A stretch of DNA of 64,000 bases. It comes from Polytrichum commune. Lineage: Eukaryota; Streptophyta; Polytrichopsida; Polytrichales; Polytrichaceae. Within the stretch, counting starts at the first letter, position 1. Each line of letters starts with the position of its first letter. Positions 45,015-56,200 of this stretch are shown here, in pieces. The stretch covers positions 9,858,001 to 9,922,000 of the forward strand of contig OX485804.1 of the NCBI GenBank assembly GCA_950295325.1. The letters run 5' to 3'. The notes under the pieces were generated by a model that had not been told where the DNA came from, did no database searches, and saw nothing but the letters and a program-made list of their open reading frames with translations. Position numbers and translations under genes: made by a program.

Positions 45015-45410
45015 GCAGTGTCCGGGAAGATTTCTGGCCACAATCAGTCTAGATCCTAGTGTTTCCAAGTCCAACCGGTCCCATGTTGACATCTTTCGGG
45101 TTTCCTTTCTCTATTAACCTCAGCTATTCTCTCAACTCCTCCTAGAACGATCCGTACTTTTACCGGAAGCTTTGAATTCCAACCGGTAGTTTCTCAAAGC
45201 TCGACCGGTGCATCTGTAGAATAGGGGAAAAGAAAAGAGTTTTTTTGACATCCATGTTTCCACCGACGTGAATTTGAGCATGTTGGTTCTGCTATGTGAA
45301 AGAGTCCTCCTTGTTACAGTGGTAGGGTTTAACTGCTTATCCTTATGGCAGGTGGGTTCATTGATTTCATCTGTAACTAGTGATCGGTTCTCCCTGTTCA
45401 TCGCACCAGA
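45015..45410 (+). repeat. Dispersed repeat J, copy 1, with about 130-bp interruption
   Basis: Matches 47885-48120 and 62236-62470: GAGCAGTGTCCGGGAAGATT, AGTGTTTCCAAGTCCAACCG, GTTGACATCTTTCGGG, TTTCTCAAAGCTCGACCGG, and, after an interruption at about 45225-45365, TAACTAGTGATCGGTTCTCC. Repeated CCGGT motifs are characteristic of it. Nature unknown. Confidence 0.55.
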
Positions 45411-45784
45411 GCCACAGTAGAGATCATTGGCTGATCGGTGACACGTTTTCCACTATGCTATAAGGTAAATACGTAAAGCTGAAGGAATAAGTGCAACCAC
45501 TTCACACTTGTTCAAACTATTGAGAACTTGTACTAACATTGATCAAATTCTTTGTAGTTTGAACTTTGGATGAAAAGTTTGTCCATTCTAAGTACCACAC
45601 TCTTGGAGAATGCAAGTTCGAGCTCTACTATACATCTTTCCAACTTCTCTCATGTAATGTGTGCTTAGAGTTTAGACATGCCATTGATAAAATACCGGGT
45701 GACATTTACTCACGTTTGCCCAACCTTACTAAACAAGCTCATATCGCTCACTTTTTGAATTCGTAGTAATTTGTGAGCTCTGAA

Positions 45785-45820
45785 CACTTAATTTTTTAGT
45801 AAATAATAATAATAATAATA
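45785..45820. repeat. (AAT)n microsatellite
   Basis: About six AATAAT units in an A/T-rich tract just upstream of repeat M copy 2. Confidence 0.8.
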
Positions 45821-45865
45821 ATTTAAATTAATTTAAAAATATGATAACATAATGTAGCAAAACGA

Positions 45866-46140
45866 AATTGATTTTGTAGTCCGGGAAGCCAAGAGGCTAA
45901 TGGGGGACTGAAGAGTACATCAAGATGATTTCAAACTGGTTGATTCTCTAGGGTGACGGAGTGCGCGATAGCCTCTGTGAGATAGAAGCTAATGTCAATT
46001 TTGATGGTCCAATTGAAAGGAAGGCTCGAGGCTCTCCTAATGTTACATTCTCAAATAGTGATGGAAACTTATCTCTAAAGGTATACATAGGGGACACTTC
46101 AACACAAAGTGTACCTGATTTCCAACTGCCTTATAAAAAC
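45866..46140 (+). repeat. Dispersed repeat M, copy 2 (uninterrupted)
   Basis: TTGATTTTGTAGTCCGGGAA, TTCAAACTGGTTGATTCTCT, GATAGCCTCTGTGAGATAGA and TACATAGGGGACACTTCAAC match copy 1, but without element N between the first two blocks. A 75-codon ORF (45961-46188) covers it; copy 1 does not keep the frame. Confidence 0.65.
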
Positions 46141-46963
46141 AATGTAGGCATTATCCTCTCATTATACCATTCCCACAAAAACATGTAGATTATGCTTATT
46201 TATGTTATATGGGATGTATGTTGATGGTGTTACTTTTCTTTTCTTTTCTTTCTTCTTCCTCTTGATATACGAAAGAAGTCTTCTTCTCTCCTTTTAGTTG
46301 GTTCTGGACGCAGTTTGCAATGATGCTGCTCCACGAGCTTATTCTTACAAACTAGTTCATCTAACACTATTCTTAAGCTGAAGAAGACCGTAGGTGCAGA
46401 GCTTTGGTCATAAGAAGAACAAGTATTAATGTGGCCCATGTATTGGATGAGTCACAAGGTACGTGGGTGTTAAGCGGTTAATTTTCTTAAGTGGCTCTCT
46501 ATTTTTTTGTGCTTCAATTGGTTCAAGCCGGTCTTAAAGAACCAAGGGCAGCGATTATTTACTTATATTCAGGGTTCCTCCTACCTGAATTAGCTCTTCA
46601 GCGAACCAGATAAGCATCGGCTTCATTCTTTCTAACACTTTGACAGAAACCTCAAGCCTCACCCTTACTAACCAAATTCCTTCAACAAGGAAAACCAAAG
46701 TTTGGGTTAGTTGCTTTTTGTTCAAGCTTGCGCCCATGCCAAAAGGCGGTTGCATGAAAGCAAAAATCCACTTTGAAGTGCTCATAATGTGAGCAAATTT
46801 GTGCCATGTAACGTGGCTGCAAGGACCCTGACTCATCAAGTTCAAACTCATTCACCGCTCATGCACTTAGACTTAGTTAGGCTTTAGAGTTGACTGATTA
46901 GATTGATTGAGTGGATTGTGCAGAGTTGGTGAATCCACAAGCACTTGGTCTATGAGGAGCAGT

Positions 46964-47857
46964 GTGTAAGAGTTAGCTGCATCTTCCTACAATGGAGTGT
47001 CATATGCCACAACTAACCACAAACTGCTTTTGTAGTGAACCTGGGATACATGACCCAATGTGTAGTCCAACTGGACAGAGCCAGTGAACCACATTCGTTG
47101 GCGGACTCCTTAAATTCTGTGCGAAAGGTGCTCACATTAGGAATGGTGTCACACGTGCAACCATTGGTCCACTTTAAACCAAGGAATGAGCAAGAGTCAG
47201 CGGCATGTTGCTACAATGGAATGTCATTTGCCACAACTGACCACAAATTGCCTTCGTAGTGAACCTGGAATACATGACCCAATGTGTAGTCCAACCGGAC
47301 AGAGCCAGTGAACCACATTCGTTGGCAAACTCATTAGTTTATGTGCGAAAGGTGCCCACATTAGAATTGGTGTCAGACATACAACCATTGGACCACTTTA
47401 AACCAAGGAATGAGCAAGAATTAGCCGTACGTTGCTACAATGGAATGCCACATGCCACAACTCACCACAAATCGCCTTTGTAATAAAATTGGAATACATG
47501 ACCCAATGCGTAGTCCAACTGGACAAAGCCCGTGAACCACATTTGTTGGCAGACTCGTTAGTTTATGTGCGAAAGGTACCCACATTAGGAATGATGTCAC
47601 ACATACAACCATTGGACCACTTTAAACCAAGGCATGAGCAAGAGTTAGCCGCAGGTTGCTACAATGGAATGCCACATGCCACAACTAACCACCAATTGCC
47701 TTCGTAGTGAACTTGGAACACATGACCCAATGTCTAGTTTAACCGGACAGAGCCCGTGAACCACATTCGTTGGCAGACTCGTTAGTTTATGTGCGAAAGG
47801 TGCCCACAGTAGGAATGGTGTCACACATACAACCATTGGACCACTTTGAACCAAAGA
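46964..47857. repeat. 224-bp tandem array, four copies
   Basis: ATACATGACCCAATG anchors occur at 47046, 47270, 47494 and 47718, spaced exactly 224 bp. Units are about 85-90% identical by eye, and the array begins near GTAAGAGTTAGCTGCAT and ends at TTGGACCACTTTGAACC. ORFs of 74-91 codons recur in phase with the unit on both strands. 224 is not a multiple of three, so no frame runs through the array, and these are judged non-coding. Confidence 0.9.
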
Positions 47858-47884
47858 ACATGGTGGTGCCATTTCAAGGTGTTT

Positions 47885-48120
47885 ATGAGCAGTGTTCGGG
47901 GAGATTTTTGGGCATATTCGGTTGAGATCCCAGTGTTTGCAAGTCCAACCGGTTACACGTTGACAACCTCTGAAATTCCCTTATTAAATTGGGGTATATT
48001 CTACCATAAATTCCTCTAAAATGATCGGTAATTTTCCTGAAGTCTTGAACTTCAACCAGTGATCTCTCAAACTCAACCAGCTCCTCTGTAACTAACTGCC
48101 GGTTCTCCCAGATCATTGCA
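47885..48120 (+). repeat. Dispersed repeat J, copy 2
   Basis: GAGCAGTGTTCGGGGAGATT, GAGATCCCAGTGTTTGCAAG, AACCGGTTACACGTTGACAA and GTAACTAACTGCCGGTTCTC match the other J copies. It directly follows the 224-bp array. Confidence 0.65.
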
Positions 48121-48629
48121 TATGAGCTGGGCTGAAGGCATAAAGGTTTTAGTGGATTTTTTTTTTATGAGTATCGAGAATGGCTCCTGGTTGACAGAGG
48201 GCACCTGATAGATTCGGAGGGGGGATATATGAACCATATAATACCGCAGATTAACTTAGTCAACTTGACACGAATTAGGATGAACCCCCATACTGAACCA
48301 CATGAACGATCAGGGGACGTGTGGCTTTGAAAATGCGTAACCAAATAACATACATAGGGTGGGATCTCAAATCAGACTTTGGCATGCAATTATTATACAC
48401 GGATTTGCTAATCTACTGCAGTCAGTGGCAATTTAATACGATTAGTCTAAGTGGGCGAAGCAGCAAGACGAGCCACTTAACACCTGCATATATACCTAGG
48501 CATGCTGTGGGGTTCAGGTGGCACACTCTGAGAATCTGAAACAGAGGCAGATCACCTGGCCAATTTGTTATCGAAGCCCAATATCATTAAGGTAACTTAA
48601 CTTATGGGCGCTTCGTCCACGTTGGCTCA

Positions 48630-48954
48630 CTACACAAAATGTAATATGTAGTGTTTGATACACTAAACACGAACGCATACACTAATTATCACTAACCCTA
48701 TGAAAGTAATTAAGTAACATCAAATGTAAACTCAAACACTAAATATCAACTATGGTAATATGTGGAAGTTACATGCACAAATTTAGTGTACGAAAAGATA
48801 TGGAAAAAAGTTAACAACGATAAAAGGAGAAGGGAGGTGGCGGCGCATCTATGTCTAACACTAATTATCGAAGAATTGGAAATTAGTGTTTGAGTAGGAT
48901 AGGGTGGTAACAACACTAAATGTAATCAAACACTAAATATCATATTTAGTGTAG
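48630..48954. mobile_element. MITE W, copy 2
   Basis: The ends CTACACAAAATGTAATATGT and (reverse complement of right) CTACACTAAATATGATATTT. The interior is collinear with 43090-43412 at about 85% identity. TA flanks CACAAAAT/ATTTAGTG on both sides. Confidence 0.8.
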
Positions 48955-49284
48955 CTTACGGCAGTTTTACATGGCGGTCATGGTTCAAGAAACTTGGGTG
49001 TAAATCACCCCTTAACTCCTCAAGGCTGAGGTGGACGTTTTTGTCTGGGAAATCATCGTTGCCTGATAATACCAACAAACATGTTTATGTTATGATCTTT
49101 TATTTTGGACATGGGAGGGACTAGAAATTTGTGTGAACATTTAACTATATGAAAATGTCATCCATACAATCAAGTTTATCATAAGAGGTGTCAATCTTCT
49201 TTAATAAGCGTAATAACTGGATTGAATTGTTTTAGGCAATTAGGGGAAGAGTTTGCTTCAGCCTCTAGGGCTTAATGGATCTTA

Positions 49285-49789
49285 GGGGTCACCTCATACA
49301 CGAGATTGAGAGCCCGTGACCATTGCACTTCAAGCACTCTCGATGGTGGAAAAGGTGGAGCCTGTCTAAGTTTGCTTTTCACAACACTTGAGGGATGAAC
49401 GGTGCAAGTGAATGCAAGATGGATGTAAAGTCTACATGGATTCCTACATGGCATCAAATGGATCATGTTTCATGGTCACTTGGACTAAATTCAAAAACCA
49501 CCTCTTGGAGGTAGGCCTAACACAAAATAGGGAGACCATGGCACTCCGAATGTTGGACAACTGTTGAGTGATTTAAAAAAAAATCATGTGTGAGGACCCA
49601 CATGAATAGAGATTTTATTAAAATAGCATTTAGTTGAGGGCATTGGTTACATATGACTTCACACTACACTTGAGGGCCCATGGCCACACTACATGATTTT
49701 GGAAGTGTATGGGGATGGCCTTTGGACACTTTCTTTTTGGCTACCAAAATTTTATGGTCATGGCTCTTGGCTTGTATGTGAAGTGGCCC
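49285..49789 (-). mobile_element. Family C element with TTA duplication
   Basis: 505 bp, ends GGGGTCACCTCATACACGAG and GTATGTGAAGTGGCCC, flanked by TTA at 49282-49284 and 49790-49792. Contains GACTTCACACTACACTTGAG and GGTAGGCCTAACACAAAA. Non-coding. Confidence 0.8.
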
Positions 49790-49792
49790 TTA

Positions 49793-50289
49793 CTTTCGGA
49801 CCCAACCTTGAAAATTGGTAGGATGGGTATTTTCTTGAGTGGAGACTACCGACATTTGGTGTGATAGTGATGCCACATCAACACCTAACGGTCAACTAGG
49901 ACTTTTTGTCCAAGAAGTTACCTTTGCCCAACCATACCAAACTAGACAATTACATTTTATTATTTTGGACACATGCGCGGCTGACATTTTGTGTGAACAA
50001 TCCTAACTACACAAAGATGCCATATGTATAGTCATATTCACCATAAGAAATATTTTTTCTTTAATAAGCCATGGAATGGGATTGAATGCTTCAAGATAAT
50101 TTTGGAGAGGATTTTCTTCGGCCTTTAAGGCTTAACGCCACTTCATTTTTTTATGCTTTGAACTTGACGAAGTCCTCGGGTCCGAAAAAAATTCTCTCAA
50201 GGAATAGGATTGCATATTTCTAGAGTTCCTTTGGTCTTGGACCTCGTGTAAACCCACCCTTAATATCCTCACATAAGACACCAGTTAAC
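49793..50289. repeat. Degenerate duplicated stretch
   Basis: The stretch TTTTATTATTTTGGACACAT through TTTTCTTCGGCCTTTAAGGC resembles 49081-49275 (TTTTATTTTGGACATGGGAG through GTTTGCTTCAGCCTCTAGGG), a direct repeat on either side of the C element with an offset of about 850 bp. Confidence 0.5.
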
Positions 50290-50600
50290 TTTCTTGATCA
50301 GATACGTATATTTTAGATTGGTGTGTGGTTTAGTGAGGATCAAAGCACAAATACCACGAAGACACACGTTTAAAAGAAATTGGACCACGTCTTCAACTTC
50401 CATCAACCACTCCACACTCGATAGTGAACACAATTGGATAGACCCACGTACTCAGTTAAGGAATCAACAAACCTGCACTTCCGTTAACTAAACTAAACTA
50501 AACTAAACTAAACTAAGGGAGGTCGGATCGTGTAGACATAACTTAGTCGGTAGAAGTTGGAGAACATGAAAGCCCAACCGAATCACACCCACATACCTTA
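50290..50600 (+). mobile_element. Family B element with (AACTA)6
   Basis: GATTGGTGTGTGGTTTAGTG, AGACACACGTTTAAAAGAAA, AATAGTGAACACAATTGG-type, AAGGAATCAACAAACCTGCA and terminal ACACCCACATACCTTA. At 50486-50515 the normal CCATAACTAAA position is expanded to six AACTA units, and the family's middle segment is deleted afterwards. Confidence 0.75.
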
Positions 50601-50830
50601 GTTCGTCTAACTTCAAGCCTTGAGCAGAGGAAGAGTGTGTGAGTGCAGAGCTCGGTCATGAGAAGAATGAGTGTTAATGTGGCCCACCTATAAGAGGCGA
50701 CTTAGGCATGTCGTGGGGCTCAGCTGGCACACTCTGAGGATCCAAAACGGAGGCAGATAACTTGGCCCAATTTGTGATCTAATCCCAAGGTCATTAAGTT
50801 AAGTGAGGTTAAGGGTTAAGTTAGGGGCAC
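50601..50830 (+). repeat. Dispersed repeat K, copy 2 (uninterrupted)
   Basis: GTGCAGAGCTCGGTCATGAG, GTTAATGTGGCCCACCTAT, AGGCATGTCGTGGGGCTCAG and AAGGTCATTAAGTTAAGTGA run without a break, in contrast to copy 1. The stretch 50831-51239 that follows has nothing that I recognise. Confidence 0.6.
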
Positions 50831-51239
50831 TTCTTTTCACTTTGGGCAGTGAGCATGCTTACCTCTGAACTAAGATTTGCATCGGGCAGTGCGAACAAAT
50901 TCTTCCAATCCAGGCAGCTAAACCCACTTACGTCATGAGAATCCGGGGAGATTAAACTCTTAATCTAACACCACAAGCCACATGTAGTGTTACTTAGGCA
51001 GCTAATCTACAATGTTAGTAGTATTTACAGGTGTCGGTAAAGCGACTTGAATGGGGATTATCTGAGGCTCTTAACTTTGTCTCTACTAACTTAACGGATT
51101 TGGGTACAAAAGTTCTTGGCTCCGTGTTGGGGCAGACAGGCGGGCCTTCCCAAATTTCTTCGCAGTTCAGTTAACTAATATTACAGTTTTAGTACACCGT
51201 TTCGAACCGTGACACTTTTCACTCTGCACCTGTTACTTC

Positions 51240-51530
51240 TCGTAGCATATATAACAAAAGCACTCTCTTAGTGTGAGATGATTAGCAAATTCAAATCAAG
51301 GCTGTAACCATTTCCCTCAGACTTTGTGGAGCTCATACAAATGTCTCATGTCTTATCAAAATGAAGATTCTTCCTCATTACCGATCACAATGTTTCAAAT
51401 TGTGCTAGCGACTTTCTCTTCTAAACGCATGTTTCCTTGGTGTCTATTCTTAGATTTATAGTAAACTGCGCCACCACTCAAATGCAAATGGGATCAATAT
51501 ATGTATAGAAATGGATTTAATGAAACATAG
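51240..51530 (+). mobile_element. Family A element, degenerate
   Basis: GTGTGAGATGATTAGCAAAT, CATTTCCCTCAGACTTTGTG, GAGCTCATACAAATGTCTCA, TATCAAAATGAAGATTCTT and GCGCCACCACTCAAATGCAA match family A, but the GTTGACTATTGGGTC block is deleted and the start is missing. Confidence 0.55.
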
Positions 51531-52149
51531 TCATAAACAAATGACCTTGGTCTAAATACACATTGTGAATGTATATGTTTTTTTAATCACTGTTGTTGTT
51601 GTTGCTTATAGTTGTAAATGAGTTCCCATTTGTTAGCGGTTATTATCTTGTTTGTATGCGTATATAGTTTGATTTCATAGAGCAAGTGAAGGTTGACTTT
51701 ATTACTGGTTGTTGGCTTGTACAAACCATCGACATGTACACCATGCAATGATAGGTTGAAACGTTCAAGGGCTAAGCTAAGTTATTAGTCTAGGTCCACA
51801 TCTCCCTATTAGTTATACACATGTTGTAACTGAATCAATACAACGGCAATAAACTTAATGAGATCACCATGAAGTCTTCGTACCGACGTCAAGAACCACA
51901 CAAGTAACCATGACCACCGGTCTTTACCATACTTGATTTATGGCATGTTGAAGTTGTTGAGATTGTCTTGAGAAGACATATCTTTTAGCCCACCACCTAT
52001 GTTGGACTTTGCTCTTGTTCCTCCATTGATTTATTGACCACAATCTCTTTGTAATTGTGGTCATCTCTCCTTTTTGACTCCCTTTGGTCACTTGTCATGA
52101 TCAAAGTGGGAAGTAACTCTTAGTTTATTGTCTATTATCATATGGATAA
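51531..52149. other. Unassigned stretch
   Basis: No repeat partner or gene recognised; a short (TTG)n run lies at about 51592-51603. Confidence 0.4.
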
Positions 52150-52370
52150 AGTTTCTCAACACCTACCGGGGAGGGTGAAAATGCAGAGAAACATTGTATA
52201 TCTTGGTGGTCCCAATTTTTAGTTGAATAACTCTTAATTATTTGGGGTCAAAGATCTCAATTTATTATGCTGCAACCCAATTGAATTGAAATGAACAAAC
52301 AACAAACTTGGAAGGGGCCATAGAGGAGTAAGTTTCTATGCCCCCCACAATAGGTGTTCCAAACCGAAAG
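52150..52370 (+). repeat. Dispersed repeat T, copy 2
   Basis: See the copy at 6700. Shared blocks are CACCTACCGGGGAGGGTGAA, ACAACAAACTTGGAAGGGGC and TCTATGCCCCCCACA. Confidence 0.5.
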
Positions 52371-52694
52371 TGTCTTTTAATGTTGCATTATGTGGTTTTT
52401 ACTGAATTATTTTCTTTTCTTTCAAGCTAGTTTTAAACTTTTGGTTTGGAATGATGTAGAATCAATCAAGCATTTGGTATAATCATGCTCAATAGGTAAT
52501 GGATCTATCTTGGGCCCAAATATATCCATGCTACAAATTGTATCTATAATGATTTTATGCCAACAATATATCAACAAACTCTAAATAAGCACAACGAACT
52601 CAATGCGGCATTAGGCTCAATGTTGTCAAGGGACAAGGTGTTCATCATCATAACCAACAGTCATGTGACAATATACATTGGTTCACTTCAACTT

Positions 52695-52917
52695 CATTAA
52701 ATACAATATTTAGTGTCACTTACTATTTGGAGTTACGCAATGTTAAACTTTTAAATTGTATATCTCGTTTTTTCTTCCAGCAAAGGTCAAATTGGTTGTT
52801 TGGACAATATAGAACATTAATGTCTTTATGCGGCAAAAATTTACATCAATAGTTAGAAGATAACTCATTGTGTAACTCCAAATAGTGAGTGGAACTAAAT
52901 GCAATATTTAGGGTAGT
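52695..52917. mobile_element. MITE V, copy 2 (best copy)
   Basis: The left arm TTTAGTGTCACTTACTATTT then GGAGTTACGCAATG, and right arm CATTGTGTAACTCCAAATAG then TGAGTGGAACTAAATGCAAT, are inverted repeats over about 45 bp. 223 bp, non-coding. The terminal TTAAATACAATATTTAG is itself near-palindromic. Confidence 0.8.
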
Positions 52918-53103
52918 GTCCCACTACCTTCCTGCCATCATTCTCAACCTACAACTTTCCTTGCCTTCCTTCCCACTTGGTTACCACCCATGATGCCTTC
53001 CTTCTTGCTTGGCTACCTTCCCAACAATCTTCCCGATTGGTAATGAGCACTTGATAAAATACTTAACTTAATATTGGTACATCAAAAGGTCCTAGCCTTT
53101 CAT

Positions 53104-53243
53104 AACATTATTCAGATCCATAATAGTGTTATATGGGACTGACATTATTCCACGAAATATTCTCACATTTAGTTTGAACGTGAGAAATATTCTGTGCAAT
53201 ATTGTCAGTCCCACAGAACACTATTATGGATCTGAGTAATGTT
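53104..53243. mobile_element. 140-bp foldback element
   Basis: Two arms of about 63 bp, AACATTATTCAGATCCATAA through GAAATATTCTCAC and its imperfect complement, surround a 13-base loop (ATTTAGTTTGAAC). Terminal TAACATT/AATGTTA suggests a TA target duplication. Pairing is roughly 85% with dispersed bulges, a geometry also seen in miRNA precursors. Confidence 0.8.
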
Positions 53244-53249
53244 AAGTTT

Positions 53250-56200
53250 TTGAATTGCATGAAAATAGTTTATACCGTTGTGCCTACAACTTTTGTTTCT
53301 CAAGAAATAACCTTCTGACAAGTTACAATTTTTGTGTTTTTTGGCAATCGGGTTTGTACTTCCAAACTATCTTATTTGTAGTAATAAAATTGTTGTGGGG
53401 TGTTAGGGATTAATGGGGACTTTGGAACACCATATTCCAAACAAAACACAGACACTACGAAATGGGAGCAACTGTACAATTTATTCAGTTTTGAAGACTC
53501 ATATCTAAGGTGTATATGATCTATAGGGACCAATTGTGATCAAACTCTGCTTTGCAATCAGAAAGCTGGCTTGAAGTCAATTAATGCACTGAGGCAAATG
53601 AGGTGAACCAGTATGAAGAATCTATCTAGCACTTGTGATTGAACTCTACCACCAAGAGATCCTGTGCAACTAAAACCTAATCTCACTTGACTTTGATCTG
53701 AACTCAACGAAATGTAAAGAAATCGATGGAGATTAAAGCTTAATACTCACAAATATGTGCACAAACTCCAGACTTCTGGAAGGGATATCAATGTATGTAT
53801 GAGACACATTTATCAGATAAATTTCTCTTTGGGCTTCAGACAGGTCGTTTGGGCAATAGCACAGTTATACTACATTGATTCCTCTTCCCCCATCTTCATT
53901 ACAGAGTTAGCTTTCACATACAAGTCCCAAATTAAAAATGGAATGTCCATAGTAGTGGAGTATAATGCCCTCAGTGTCAAAAGTGACCTGATTTTTTGAG
54001 TTGCATGCACCCGGAGAATAGAAAGGGTAAATTCATGTGTTGATTGTATGTAATTAATTTCACAGCCCATTAGATGTCCAATATATGCTAATTGTAAGGC
54101 TTGTAGAAAGATGTACAATCTTTGTAAATTGACCTAAAGAGCTACACTCTTGAGTGCTTTGGAAATTAGCACATATGCTCGAAAGACAAAAACACATCAA
54201 CTGATGTTCTGCTCACAAACTTGTTCATTCAAGATCACACAGAAGACAAGTGGAAACAACTTGACTGAAAGAATAAAGCCCGAAACAACTAAAGTTGGAA
54301 CACCAGAATGTCCAAAGAATGAATACCATGAATGAATAGAAAATTACAAATTGAATGGTAATGAGAAGACTCCTAGCCTAGGAGTATGTTGATTAGCATT
54401 GCTACTGATTCAGGCTGTGCAATTCGGTGGTTTTCTTTGCAAAACCAACCCAATTTTGAGGTGTAAGAATTGGAGCTCGGAGTCAGATATTTTGGGTTTG
54501 AATTGTGTGACTCATGACATTCGGATACTCCAGCATCAATTTTTCGTGTGTTTCCTACCATGCAAGCCACCATGGCTTGCTGAGGGCTTTGCAACTCCAC
54601 TTCAAAACCATAATGTTCGATATCCGTTCTAATCAGTCGCTGCATGTCTAACTGCACTGAATTCCATCTGCATAAAATGCAGGGCAGCCTGTAGCCAAAT
54701 TTGCATTAGTATTCTGGTCTACCTCCTATTATGAAACTTTGATTTTCATTCAATTGCAGAAGCAGTGTGAATATCTAAGTGAGGCAGAAAGATAGCTTTT
54801 CTATGAGCTATATATAAATATTATATCCCAGTGCCCAAGCATGTTCACTTTGCCTGCCAAAGAGGCTTCTAAAATAATCGATAAGGTAAACATACCCAAA
54901 ACCAACACGTGTACCACAATCATGAATTGTTGCAATCGAATGTGTTCTTATATAGAGAAGCAATGTCCAAACTACTTAATTCCGAGAACTCAACACAGCA
55001 CTACAACTATTCCTTAACTTTGGGGTACACAGCATTTGGAGCCATACAACATATCCTTAGGTAGCAGTAAGATTTACTTCTCCCTTCCTGAAATTATCAA
55101 TGTCATCATAAGCGGCTTTATACTTGCTATAATGCTTGGTGACAGAAATTACATACTTTAATAAGATTGAGTCATTGGCTACTTTCCAAATTTGCTGATA
55201 TGTCCATGACCCACAACTTCTAACCTGAAAGTGTGTTCCCAACTGGATTCATTTTAATTTGACAATCCAATGGATGTTTCAGTATTACTCTCTTGATGTC
55301 AGTTAATCTTCTCAATTAACATAGGCATAGCAGGTTTATCCAACAAAGAGCACAATGTGAAAGAAGATGCTTGACATTATCAAAGTGATGCCCTCATATC
55401 GGAGGTGTGAATAGAAAAGGGCAAATATAGTTGAATTTATATAGAATCCTTGAACATTGCATTCAATCTCTTGGGAGTAGAGTGATAAGCAGGAATTTAT
55501 TCAATAATCTCAATGGAAATAGCGATTGCGTATCAAATGGTGGACAGACAGAAACCTTGGTCCTACTCACATTGCCCTTGTAACTTCCCTTGCGGCCAGC
55601 ACTAGCCAAATTTGACCACGTCTTTTCAACAATTTGTCAAAGATTTGTTGTTGAGTGTAGTTTACAACATGAGCATGTGGGATCAATATTGACAACAAAA
55701 GCAGGACAGGTTTCAATGGAAGTGATTTTATGTTCTAATGATTTGCAAGCTGAGGTCACCAGAAAACACAACCTTGACAAAAAAAAAAAAAAAAAAAAGA
55801 AAGAAAGAAAGAAAGAAAAGAAGCTCATGTTCCTGGTTCAAAGACGGCTACACAGCCAAAACAGAGTTTCCTTAATTTATGGCCTTTCTCTAGTTGAGCG
55901 CCACATTCTTGTTGGTGCTCAACTAGTCATTATGTTTGTTGGGTCCTCTATCAACCTTAATCCATTAGCACTACAATCCCACTCCCATGCCAAAAAAGGT
56001 TCAGCAAAAGGGAAGAACAAAAACACCAAGGGATCCACATCATAACAATACTGAAGTATTACCTGGCCACATATTGGCTCAAGTGCAAAGTTGTGTGTTG
56101 CATAAGTGCAAAGAGTAAGTCCTCTTGAAGAAGCTTTCTTTCTTATATGTGTGCACACAGTCACCTTCCATTTCTGAAGGATCTATGTGTTGCGGTGGTT

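Larger units (their letters stand above)
46456..48497. mobile_element. About 2-kb A-like element inserted in repeat K
   Basis: The left end AAGGTACGTGGGTGTTAAGC followed by GGTTAATTTTCTTAAG aligns with the family A/B start (AAGGTAGATGGGTCTTAAAT followed by GGTTAC.TTTCT). The right end read in reverse starts AGGTATATATGCAGGTGTTA. Copy 2 of repeat K lacks it. Inside are a unique part with a 98-codon minus ORF (46555-46851, unrecognised), the 224-bp array and a repeat J copy. It is the largest element of this end-type in the window and might be a relative of an autonomous form, but no transposase was recognised. Confidence 0.5.
46318..48600 (+). repeat. Dispersed repeat K, copy 1, interrupted by 2 kb
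   Basis: The left part (GTGCAGAGCTTTGGTCATAA, AGTATTAATGTGGCCCATG) and right part (AGGCATGCTGTGGGGTTCAG, GTGGCACACTCTGAGAATCT, ATATCATTAAGGTAACTTAA) are contiguous in copy 2 at 50600-50830. The interruption is 46456-48497. Confidence 0.6.

Noticed and set aside
47035-47707. Three successive ORFs with similar peptides, suggesting a protein-repeat gene
   Set aside because: They are the same out-of-phase reading of the 224-bp tandem unit. 224 is not divisible by three and the opposite strand gives equally long ORFs.
55590-56045. Longest ORF in the window (151 codons)
   Set aside because: A Lys/Glu-rich third is the translation of an A19-(GAAA)n tract, no domain is recognisable and there is no second copy or gene context.
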